A stretch of DNA of 64,000 nucleotides from assembly GCA_022794265.1 (NCBI GenBank), contig JAAWEK010000009.1, forward strand, positions 1 to 64,000, in the 5' to 3' direction. The first letter of the stretch is position 1. The number at the start of each line of letters is the position of its first letter. The DNA is from Lachnospiraceae bacterium (GTDB lineage: Bacteria; Bacillota; Clostridia; Lachnospirales; Lachnospiraceae). A model generated the notes under the pieces. The model was given only the letters and a program-made list of their open reading frames with translations. It did not search any database and was not told the DNA's origin. This document shows positions 28,219 to 36,409 of this stretch, piece by piece. Made by a program: the position numbers and the translations under genes.

Positions 28219-30513
28219 TTACCTAACGGTTACGCTGAACTTTTGACTGTATGCACTGTAATATTTCTGTCCGTTTACTGTTTTATATGCCCGCATTTTA
28301 ATATAGTAGGTTTTTCCGGATGTAAAACCGGTTACCGTTTTGCTGATGCTGGCACTACCAGTTACCGTCACCCGTTTTGCCACCGTACTGAAATTGTTAT
28401 GTCTGGAATAAGCAATTTCATAACCGCCGCAGCTCTGTTTTTCCCATTTCACCTGAATTTTTCCGGATTCGGCAGACCTTACGACTGAAATCTTCGGCTG
28501 GGCTGGAACAATTTTAAATGTTCTGGTCAGGGTTCCTTTATAGTTACCCATTCCGGTTACCGTTATTTTTGCAGTTCCAATATTTACATTATTACTGTAC
28601 ACAACCTTGAAATCCCGGTTCTGCACCAGATTTCCAAGTGTGACTTTCGGTTGCTTGGCTTTTCCGTTATATACATAACTGCCTGAAAAAAGCTTTATGG
28701 AACCACTGAGTTTTTTCTGATTCACAACGATTGGTATAGTTTTAACTGCTGCTTTATAATTGGAAGTTTCCGCTCCTTTAATGGTAATACTGGTACGTCC
28801 TGTTCCTTTTATCGTTACCGTTCCATTGGAAGAAACAGAAACCACTGACAAATCTGCTGAGGTATATGTAAGCGTTCCGCCAAAGGAGGATTTTGCCTGT
28901 AAATTAAAAGCGGCATCCCCGTATGTTTTCGTATATATACCGTTTAAAACCGAAATGTTCTGAGTCCCTCTGTAAATGGAAAATGTCTTTGTCAGTTTCC
29001 CGGTATATTCTCCTCTTCCTGTTACCACCACAGTGGCAGTTCCCACGTTTATATTGTTTTTATATGCAACCGTATAATCCGTCCCATTCACCAGTCCGTC
29101 TATTGTAACTTTCGGTTTCCTGGCACTGCCAGTATAGGCATAGGAAGTACCGGACAATTTCATTTCTAATTTACTGATATCAGATGCTACAATATACGAA
29201 TAGGTTTCTCTTACTTTTGTATAAGGTTCTTTCGTCGTCTGATAATATAATTTCCCATCAGCTATCTTCATTCCGTAAACATAACCTTTAGAAGTATCCA
29301 CTTTTTTATCCAACACTTTTCCCGAACCATCAAAATTACAACTATAAATCCCTGACGGCTGTGAGTAATAGAGAAGGTTTTTTTTGGCGGCAATCTTAAC
29401 ATAATTTCCGCTATAATAAGATGTACTGCTGCCAAATACCGGCCATTTGGCATTCAGATTTGTAATAACGCTGCCTGACTCTGTAATCGAATGTTTCGCA
29501 AAATCATGCTTATATAAGTTTCCATCAAAACCTGCAAAATACCATGCTCCGTTCTGACGAATCAACTGGGTGGAAGAATTGTTCCAAAAAGCAGTATCAA
29601 ATGTGGTATCATTACATGCTTCATGGCTGGATGCCGTACTCCAGTCATGTTTTGTAAATGCAGCCTTACTTTTTAACAGGTACTGATGACTTACGGTTCC
29701 ATAATAATCCCATACCGGATCGTCCCATGTCACATCCACAAAATACCACTTACCGTTTACATATACCTGATTCCATGCATGATCCGAATTGATTATGGTA
29801 TTGCACGGAATATCCAACAGAAGCATAAAATACTGGAATGCACTGGCATATCCGTCACAAACCGCAGACTTGTCCAGCAACGCCCCCTTTAATGAATGGG
29901 CATCCGGAGAGACGGTTTCGTTGAGATAATCTTCATATGCATACTCTACATCAATACAAAGATAATCATGGATAAAGATTACCTTTTCCAGATCACTCAT
30001 ATTGTCATCAATTAAATTCAGAACCTTTTCCGTTTCATTGTTAATTGCCTCTTCATCATAATCATAATATTCTACTTCAATCTGTATCACATATCCAGTA
30101 TTAATGCTATAAAGCCAAGTTAAATATGTACTCACATAAAACAGTTCCGGATGGCGGTTTAATACGGCCGAAAATGCAGCATACACATCTTCTTTTCTAA
30201 TCTGATAATCTTCCACATCTATCAGCGTATTTCTCTTCTGAAACTGACTGACCAGATAATCCTCAAAAGAGATTCCTGCTGCACGATCTGGTCCATAGAC
30301 CACAGTTCCTTCCGGTCTCCGTTCTGTTATCTCTATGATTTCTCCGGAAGCTGCTTCCGGCAATCCGCCTTCCTTTATAAACATGGAAGGATTATTTTCT
30401 GATGTAACGGCAGTCTCATCAGCCCATGCTGTCATGGGTATCATCAGAATGACTGCCAGTAAAATACCAAACATCACAGATATACGTGTTTTAATTGTTG
30501 GTTTTGTATCCAT
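28219..30513 (-). CDS. Secreted transglutaminase-like protein with YDG/Big-type repeats and a C-terminal FN3 domain
   Basis: Exported protein of 764 residues. Signal peptide at 1-31 (cut near TAWADE). A transglutaminase-like core at about 150-290 keeps the triad: Cys in SAVCDGYASAF, His in NSDHAWNQVYV, Asp in WYFVDVTWDDP. After a beta-rich region come two related modules (about 455-515 and 610-665; KPKVTIDGLVNGTDYTVAYK and QPKVTLGNLVQNRDFKVVYS) around a YDG/Big-like module (TYGDAAFNLQAKSSFGG). An FN3-like domain ends the protein (IQVKWEKQSCGGYEIAYS). The role is probably in cell-surface protein or peptidoglycan processing, but the substrate is unknown. No sortase motif is seen. Confidence 0.87.
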   Translation of the reverse strand: MDTKPTIKTRISVMFGILLAVILMIPMTAWADETAVTSENNPSMFIKEGGLPEAASGEIIEITERRPEGTVVYGPDRAAGISFEDYLVSQFQKRNTLIDVEDYQIRKEDVYAAFSAVLNRHPELFYVSTYLTWLYSINTGYVIQIEVEYYDYDEEAINNETEKVLNLIDDNMSDLEKVIFIHDYLCIDVEYAYEDYLNETVSPDAHSLKGALLDKSAVCDGYASAFQYFMLLLDIPCNTIINSDHAWNQVYVNGKWYFVDVTWDDPVWDYYGTVSHQYLLKSKAAFTKHDWSTASSHEACNDTTFDTAFWNNSSTQLIRQNGAWYFAGFDGNLYKHDFAKHSITESGSVITNLNAKWPVFGSSTSYYSGNYVKIAAKKNLLYYSQPSGIYSCNFDGSGKVLDKKVDTSKGYVYGMKIADGKLYYQTTKEPYTKVRETYSYIVASDISKLEMKLSGTSYAYTGSARKPKVTIDGLVNGTDYTVAYKNNINVGTATVVVTGRGEYTGKLTKTFSIYRGTQNISVLNGIYTKTYGDAAFNLQAKSSFGGTLTYTSADLSVVSVSSNGTVTIKGTGRTSITIKGAETSNYKAAVKTIPIVVNQKKLSGSIKLFSGSYVYNGKAKQPKVTLGNLVQNRDFKVVYSNNVNIGTAKITVTGMGNYKGTLTRTFKIVPAQPKISVVRSAESGKIQVKWEKQSCGGYEIAYSRHNNFSTVAKRVTVTGSASISKTVTGFTSGKTYYIKMRAYKTVNGQKYYSAYSQKFSVTVR

Positions 30514-30676
30514 AAATCCACCTGACCTTTCATAATTTTACAATATCTGACTTAAAATTAGTTTATATTATAATATCATATTTCCCTACTTTTAGAGGGA
30601 AATAGTAAATTATTGAATATGTTTTTATCTATAAATCTTTTTACAAAAAATATACATTTCATCAATCTCCTTTAAC

Positions 30677-30705
30677 TTGCAATTTTAAACATTTTCTAGT
30701 ATGAT
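30677..30705 (+). promoter_or_regulatory. Promoter of the glycosyltransferase operon
   Basis: TTGCAA (30677-30682), 17-nt spacer, TATGAT (30700-30705). The predicted start of transcription near 30712 argues against translation from the GTG at 30721. Confidence 0.65.
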
Positions 30706-30771
30706 ATATGGTATGTTTTTGTGCCATTTTCACAATACTATTTGTTGGCATTCGATACTGTAACAAAGGAG

Positions 30772-31752
30772 ATGATTACCACGCATACAATAGATATTGT
30801 TGTCCCATGCTATAATGAAGCCGAGGGACTGAATGTATTTTATGAAGAAACTTCAAAGATTCTGAATCAGATTAAGAATTATTCTTTTTCTTTTATTTTT
30901 ATAGATGATGGAAGTAAAGATACCACATTAAAAATCATCAAAGAACTGGCCGCAGGGCATGGCGATGTGAAATTTGTTTCTTTTTCCAGAAATTTTGGGA
31001 AAGAAGCTGGCATGTATGCAGGACTGCAGTATTCTTCCGGAGATTATGTCATAATCATGGATGCAGACCTGCAGCATCCCCCTTCCCTGATTCCTGAAAT
31101 GATTCAGGGAATTGAAGAAGGATATGACTGTGTGGCTGCCAGACGCACCAACCGGAAAGGGGAATCCAGAATAAGAAGCCTGTTTTCCAGAACATTTTAT
31201 AACCTCAGCAACCGTATGACAGATATCGAACTGGTACAGGGTGCCGTTGATTTCCGGATTATGTCAAGGCAAATGGTGGATTCCATTTTGGAATTGTCTG
31301 AGGTTCAGCGTTTTTCCAAAGGAATTTTTGAATGGGTTGGATTTCAGACCAAATGGGTACCCTATGAAAACATTGAACGCGCCATCGGAACCACAAAATG
31401 GAGTTTCTGGGGCCTGTTTAAATATGCCGTAGACGGGATTACCGCTTTTTCCGTAGCTCCCCTTCGGATGGTAACCGGAATGGGTTTTTTTATTTCAATT
31501 ATCGCTTTTATTTATATTGCCGTTACGGTTATTCAGACACTGCTCTTCGGAATTGATGTTCCAGGTTATGTAACCACCCTGTCTGCCGTATTGTTTCTAG
31601 GCGGTATCATTGAATTTTCCGTGGGAATCCTTGGAGAATACATTGGTCACATTTATATGGAATCCAAGGACAGGCCTATATATATAATGAAACAAACAAA
31701 TATCAATATGAAAGGAACAAATAAAAAAAATCATGAATCATTTAAAGTCTAA
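30772..31752 (+). CDS. Polyprenyl-phosphate glycosyltransferase, GT2 (GtrB/CsbB-like)
   Basis: Membrane GT2 enzyme of about 326 residues that would charge undecaprenyl phosphate with a sugar on the cytoplasmic face. The GT-A domain has IDIVVPCYNEAEGL, FIDDGSKDTT and the metal site IMDADLQHP; later RFSKGIFEWVGF and TKWSFWGLFKYA; then two C-terminal TMs. The start is unclear: AAAGGAG at 30765-30771 abuts the ATG at 30772, while 9 nt further an in-frame ACG (30781) would give the family-like N-terminus THTIDIVVP. It overlaps the next gene by 20 bp. Confidence 0.9.
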   Translation: MITTHTIDIVVPCYNEAEGLNVFYEETSKILNQIKNYSFSFIFIDDGSKDTTLKIIKELAAGHGDVKFVSFSRNFGKEAGMYAGLQYSSGDYVIIMDADLQHPPSLIPEMIQGIEEGYDCVAARRTNRKGESRIRSLFSRTFYNLSNRMTDIELVQGAVDFRIMSRQMVDSILELSEVQRFSKGIFEWVGFQTKWVPYENIERAIGTTKWSFWGLFKYAVDGITAFSVAPLRMVTGMGFFISIIAFIYIAVTVIQTLLFGIDVPGYVTTLSAVLFLGGIIEFSVGILGEYIGHIYMESKDRPIYIMKQTNINMKGTNKKNHESFKV

Positions 31753-34675
31753 AGTATTAAATAAGGAAACCGTATCCTATCTGGTATTCGGCATTCTTAC
31801 CACCGTTGTGGATTTTGTCACCTATCTGATTTGTCTGTCATTCTCAGTGAATTATTTGCTGGCCAACGTAATCGCCTGGTGCGTTGCCGTAATTTTTGCC
31901 TATGTAACAAACAAATTATTTGTATTTGACAGCAAATCATTTCAATGGAATGTTGTGCTTGATGAAATTCTTTCTTTTATCGGCGGAAGAATATTCTCAC
32001 TGTTATTCAGTCTTGTATTTATTTATGCCACTGTAATGCTGATGGGTATGCCTGTGATAGTATCCAAAATCATTTCAGCGGTATTTGTAGTGATTATTAA
32101 TTATGTAATCAGTAAAGTATTTGTTTTTAAAGAAAAAAAATCTACAGAATATACCGGTTTTCTGGGATTTTGCAAAGATAATTTTTGCTACATACTTTCT
32201 TTTGTGATTCCTGTATGTATCCTGCTGGTAATTTATAAGATGCGTAGTATATATCCGTTTGGTGACAATATGTATTTAAGAAGTGACTGTTACCATCAGT
32301 ATGCTCCTTTTCATATGGAATTATATGATAAGATAACCAACGGCGGCAGCTTTACCTATTCCTGGGATATCGGTCTGGGTGTGAATTTCAGCGCCCTTTA
32401 TTCCTATTACCTCGCCAGTCCGGTTAACTGGCTGATTGGTCTGATTTCCAGAAATCATATCATTGAAATAATGAATGTATTTATTATAGTAAAAACAGCT
32501 CTATGCAGTTTTACATTTACTTATTACATCCGAAAACATTTTGACACCAAGAAGACATCCATCGCGGCCCTGGGTATCTTTTATGCGTTATCTTCATACT
32601 TCGCCGCTTTCAGCTGGAACCTGATGTGGCTGGACTGCCTCGTTCTCCTGCCATTGATTATGCTTGGTCTGGAACGCCTGGTAAAAAAAGATAAATGTTA
32701 TATGTATTGCATTACTCTGGGTATTGCCATTCTGTCCAATTACTATATTGCAATTATGATTTGTATCTATTGCGTTCTGTATTTCTTTGCCCTGATTTAC
32801 TCTGATGATAGTACAAAGAATATAAACTACTATATCCGGAAAATCAAAAACTTTGCCGCTTATTCCCTGTTAGCAGGAGGTTTTGCCGCCATTACCGTAC
32901 TTCCGGCCTACAGCGCCTTAAGCGCTACTGCTTCCGGTGATTTTAATTTCCCGGATAAAATAGCGAATTATTTTTCTGTATATGATATGCTGTCAAGATC
33001 ATTAATCAATGTGGACCCGGCTATTTTCTCTGCCCACGATCCGAATTTATATTGCAGTATCATTGTATTTCTGCTGATTCCGCTTTATATCGTCAATCCG
33101 AAAATTAAATTTAAGGAGAAGATTGCAAAAGTTTCACTAATTGGTATTTTTCTTGTAAGTTTTAATACAAATGTACCAAATTATATCTGGCACGGATTCC
33201 ATTTTCCCAACAGTCTGCCCTGCCGGGAATCTTTCATTTATATTTTCCTGATTCTGACCATGAGTTACGAAGCCATGCACTACATCAGGGAAATCACCAC
33301 AAAACAGTTACTATATGCCTTTGGTGGTGCACTGGCGCTGTTCCTGAGTTTTGAAAAACTGATGGTTGGTGAAGACTACAGTTTTATGATTATCTATATC
33401 AGCATAATCTTCCTGGTATTCTATACCATTGTAATTGCAATGCTGAAAAATAATAATTATAAGCAGAACTTTGTTACGTATCTTCTGTTTGTGGTTATCA
33501 TTGCAGAAAGTTTTATCAATACTGAAGAAACCGCATTGAGCACCTCAAACCGTACCGCCTATTTAAAGGATAATCCGCCGATTGAAGAAATGCTTCAATT
33601 TGCAAAAGAGAATGATGATTCCCTGTTCTACCGTACTGAAAAATATGACCGCCGCACAAAAAATGATGCTGCATGGAACGGCTATTACGGCGCTTCTACT
33701 TTTTCCAGTACGGCCAGCGCCGGACTCAGCGATTATTACGGCGCTCTTGGCTTTGAGAAATCCACCAATGCCTATGCCTATTACGGACATACGCCATTAA
33801 CGGAATCCTTATTCTCAATCAAATATGTAATCAGTAATTATCTGAGAGATGACACGGATACAGCAAAACATTTTACCGGATCCGATGGTTATTTCTTGTA
33901 TAAGAACCTGTATACACTTCCGCTGGGATTTATGGTTCCCTCCGCACTGGAGGACAACTGGGATTTAACACAATCCAATCCTTTTGAGGTTCAAAACTCA
34001 TTTTGTATCAATGTTACGGACAAACCGGATTTATTATTTACAAGACTGATGGTGGATACTTCCAATCAGGTAAGTTTCTCCGAAAAAACAAATCTCTTTG
34101 TTTATGTTATGACTTCTGTGGAAAAAATCAAGGTAACTATAACAGCCGCTGATGGAACCGTTACAAATAAGACGATTTCCTCCATGAAACATAAACATAT
34201 TCTGGATTTGGGAAGCTTTGAACCGGGTAGCCGTGTAATGATTGAATCGGGCGATGATGATGTAAGTTCCATTCAGTTTTATGCTTACAGTTATGACAAC
34301 GATGTATTTTTAAATACCTTCCATACGTTAAATGAACACGGCCTGGAATTAACTTCTTTTTCAGATACAAAACTGAAAGGTACCATTACTGCCAGTGAAA
34401 ACGGCACCATGTATACTTCCATTCCATACGACAAAGGCTGGAAGGTTTATGTTGACGGAAAACAGGCAGACACCCATGCATTTGAAAACGCATTGCTGGC
34501 TGTAGATTTAACTGCCGGAGAACATAAAATAGTATTTAAATATTCACCAGTAGGATTTAATCTGGGAATGGCAATTTCTTCCTCATGTGTTATAATCTTT
34601 TTTGCCATTGCAGCCGTGGATTTTATGAAGAAAAAGCGGTTGAATGAAAACAGAGTTCCTGAGGCTGAAGAATAA
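31733..34675 (+). CDS. GtrA-YfhO fusion, membrane glycosyltransferase module
   Basis: Membrane protein of 980 residues joining two families. Residues 1-138 form a GtrA/GtcA domain with four TMs (VSYLVFGILTTVVDFVTYLI, then WCVAVIFAYVTNKLFVFDS), thought to flip sugar-loaded polyprenyl phosphate. Residues 150-960 are YfhO-like, a GT-C-type protein with about a dozen TMs (NMYLRSDCYHQYAPFHMELY) and a large extracellular beta-rich part before the last TM near 940. With the CsbB-like enzyme upstream it contains all three parts of the CsbB/GtcA/YfhO type of teichoic-acid glycosylation system (known in Bacillus and Listeria). The acceptor here is unknown. Confidence 0.86.
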   Translation: MNHLKSKVLNKETVSYLVFGILTTVVDFVTYLICLSFSVNYLLANVIAWCVAVIFAYVTNKLFVFDSKSFQWNVVLDEILSFIGGRIFSLLFSLVFIYATVMLMGMPVIVSKIISAVFVVIINYVISKVFVFKEKKSTEYTGFLGFCKDNFCYILSFVIPVCILLVIYKMRSIYPFGDNMYLRSDCYHQYAPFHMELYDKITNGGSFTYSWDIGLGVNFSALYSYYLASPVNWLIGLISRNHIIEIMNVFIIVKTALCSFTFTYYIRKHFDTKKTSIAALGIFYALSSYFAAFSWNLMWLDCLVLLPLIMLGLERLVKKDKCYMYCITLGIAILSNYYIAIMICIYCVLYFFALIYSDDSTKNINYYIRKIKNFAAYSLLAGGFAAITVLPAYSALSATASGDFNFPDKIANYFSVYDMLSRSLINVDPAIFSAHDPNLYCSIIVFLLIPLYIVNPKIKFKEKIAKVSLIGIFLVSFNTNVPNYIWHGFHFPNSLPCRESFIYIFLILTMSYEAMHYIREITTKQLLYAFGGALALFLSFEKLMVGEDYSFMIIYISIIFLVFYTIVIAMLKNNNYKQNFVTYLLFVVIIAESFINTEETALSTSNRTAYLKDNPPIEEMLQFAKENDDSLFYRTEKYDRRTKNDAAWNGYYGASTFSSTASAGLSDYYGALGFEKSTNAYAYYGHTPLTESLFSIKYVISNYLRDDTDTAKHFTGSDGYFLYKNLYTLPLGFMVPSALEDNWDLTQSNPFEVQNSFCINVTDKPDLLFTRLMVDTSNQVSFSEKTNLFVYVMTSVEKIKVTITAADGTVTNKTISSMKHKHILDLGSFEPGSRVMIESGDDDVSSIQFYAYSYDNDVFLNTFHTLNEHGLELTSFSDTKLKGTITASENGTMYTSIPYDKGWKVYVDGKQADTHAFENALLAVDLTAGEHKIVFKYSPVGFNLGMAISSSCVIIFFAIAAVDFMKKKRLNENRVPEAEE

Positions 34676-34691
34676 AAAATTTTGTTAATAA

Positions 34692-34738
34692 TAAAGCATA
34701 CCCTACACTTAAAATTCAGTAAAAGGGTATGCTTTTTT
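34692..34738. terminator. Terminator after the GtrA-YfhO gene
   Basis: AAGCATACCCT / AGGGTATGCTT stem followed by a T-run on the plus strand. The A-run on the left lets it serve the convergent minus genes as well. Confidence 0.85.
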
Positions 34739-34776
34739 CTCAAAATTCAGAAGGTTTCGGGAGGCCGCCAGAAATG

Positions 34777-35529
34777 TTAAATCACTCCATGGGATTGCAG
34801 AATCTTAAGGTTCTGCTCTTTCCGGCGTTCCAGTTCTTCCATCACCCGGGCATATAGTTTTTCATCGCTATATACTTTATCCCGTGGCTCGGCAATACAT
34901 TGAATGATGGAATGATATAGCATTTTATAATGGTATTCATAATCGCCTCCCCCATCTCCTCTTTTGACTGCTTCCATAGTCTCTGCAAGCTTTTTCTCAA
35001 AAAATGCCATAAAATCTTCATGATTATCTGCTTGAATTAACAGAATGGAATCTTCTTTTAATCGGTCTGCCCCGCATAGAAAATCCAATCGCTGATATTT
35101 CCGAAACTCTATATAGGAATTTAAATCTTTTACTTCTTCAAATAGTGGTAATATTAATTCCTTTGTTTTTTCAAGACCAAATTTTACCCCTTGCCTCAAT
35201 GTATCTGCATCTTTATATATGATACGAGAAATATTTCTTCTCTCCTCATATGAACTATTTCTAGCATATGAAAGTAAACTTCCTGATCTGTGAACCAGTT
35301 CTTTTGGTTCTAATGTTTTACTGTATATAGTCAATATTCCGGCATCAATTGTAAATCCATGATATCCTTTTATCCCTGATGGTTCCTTTAAATATGAAAT
35401 ATATTGAAAAATTTCACCGTTTACCAACTTTACATAATATTTACTTCTCTTCATTTTATAAAAACCATACTTCTCCAGTTCTTTTCCAAAAACTTCCTGA
35501 AATGCTTTATTAATTGTAAGTTCTGCCAT
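34777..35529 (-). CDS. Putative immunity-like protein, paralogue B
   Basis: Soluble protein of 250 residues, not confidently assigned to a family. It starts MAELTINKAFQEVFGKELE and has KMKRSKYYVKL, an aromatic stretch EIFQYISY, and a charged C-terminal helix ending ILQSHGVI. It is about 70% identical to the neighbour at 35620-36375. The first 36 residues are nearly identical, and the last 89 bp are identical down to synonymous sites. There is no signal peptide. It is last in the minus-strand run behind the secreted VWA/nuclease-like protein, a typical place for immunity genes (inference). Confidence 0.72.
   Translation of the reverse strand: MAELTINKAFQEVFGKELEKYGFYKMKRSKYYVKLVNGEIFQYISYLKEPSGIKGYHGFTIDAGILTIYSKTLEPKELVHRSGSLLSYARNSSYEERRNISRIIYKDADTLRQGVKFGLEKTKELILPLFEEVKDLNSYIEFRKYQRLDFLCGADRLKEDSILLIQADNHEDFMAFFEKKLAETMEAVKRGDGGGDYEYHYKMLYHSIIQCIAEPRDKVYSDEKLYARVMEELERRKEQNLKILQSHGVI
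34778..34866. repeat. 89-bp exact repeat, copy in paralogue B
   Basis: This stretch is identical to 35621-35709. It covers the last 29 codons of the gene and begins inside the stop codon. Outside it, the genes diverge at once. Confidence 0.9.
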
Positions 35530-35619
35530 ATTCTGTTTCTCCCTTTTGATATTATAATCTTTTTAAATGTTTTGTTTAGAGCATGTATAATTCTTCGCTA
35601 TACAAGGCTGCTGCAAACT

Positions 35620-36375
35620 CTAAATCACTCCATGGGATTGCAGAATCTTAAGGTTCTGCTCTTTCCGGCGTTCCAGTTCTTCCATCACCCGGGCATATAG
35701 TTTTTCATCATTATATACTTTATCACGGGGCTGTGCGACATTTTTTATAATTCCATCATATAATGATCGATAATGATAATCATAATCCCCTCCACATTCT
35801 CCCTTTTTTGCAGACTCCAACCGTTCAGAAAGTGCTTTTTCAAAAAATCCCATAAAGCTGTCATGATTATTGGTTTTGATTAAAAGGAGAGAATCTTCCT
35901 TTAACTGGTCAGCTCCACTTAAAATATCCAAACGAAATTCTTTCTGAAATTCTATATAGGAATTTAAATCTTCAACCTCTGCAAACAATGGTATTATTAT
36001 TGCTTTCGTTTTTTCCAGACCTTCCCTTAATTTTTGTATCAATGTATTTGTATCATTATATATATAAAGAGAAAATTTTCTTCTTTCTTCATACGGATAC
36101 TTTTTCCAACCATAAGTAAGTAAATCTCCAGATCTTCGATGCAGTTCTTTTGGCTCTAATGATTGACTGTATATGGTTAACATTCCGGCTTCCATTGTAA
36201 ACCCACGATATCCTTTTATCCCTGGTGATTCATTCGCATATGAAATATATTGAAAGATTTCACCATTTATCAGCTTTACATAATATTTGCTTCTCTTCAT
36301 TTTATAAAAACCATGCGTCTCCAGTTCTTTTCCAAAGACTTCCTGAAATGCTTTATTGATTGTAAGTTCTGCCAT
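35620..36375 (-). CDS. Putative immunity-like protein, paralogue A
   Basis: Soluble protein of 251 residues, paralogue of the gene at 34777-35529 and collinear with it over its whole length. Conserved parts are the N-terminal KYYVKLINGEIFQYISY, the central LEPKEL and SYIEF, and the C-terminal KLYARVMEELERRKEQNL. Its function is not recognised; the first half is loosely compatible with small DUF4304-type proteins, unproven. It begins 34 bp after the stop of the secreted VWA protein, on the same strand, with AGGAAAT-like sequence before the ATG. Tandem copies after a candidate toxin suggest immunity. Confidence 0.72.
   Translation of the reverse strand: MAELTINKAFQEVFGKELETHGFYKMKRSKYYVKLINGEIFQYISYANESPGIKGYRGFTMEAGMLTIYSQSLEPKELHRRSGDLLTYGWKKYPYEERRKFSLYIYNDTNTLIQKLREGLEKTKAIIIPLFAEVEDLNSYIEFQKEFRLDILSGADQLKEDSLLLIKTNNHDSFMGFFEKALSERLESAKKGECGGDYDYHYRSLYDGIIKNVAQPRDKVYNDEKLYARVMEELERRKEQNLKILQSHGVI
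35621..35709. repeat. 89-bp exact repeat, copy in paralogue A
   Basis: Identical to 34778-34866 without a mismatch, against only about 70% protein identity over the rest. This suggests recent gene conversion or unequal crossing-over. Confidence 0.9.
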
Positions 36376-36409
36376 TCTCTGATTTCCTCCAATTTTATTA
36401 TTAACTAAA

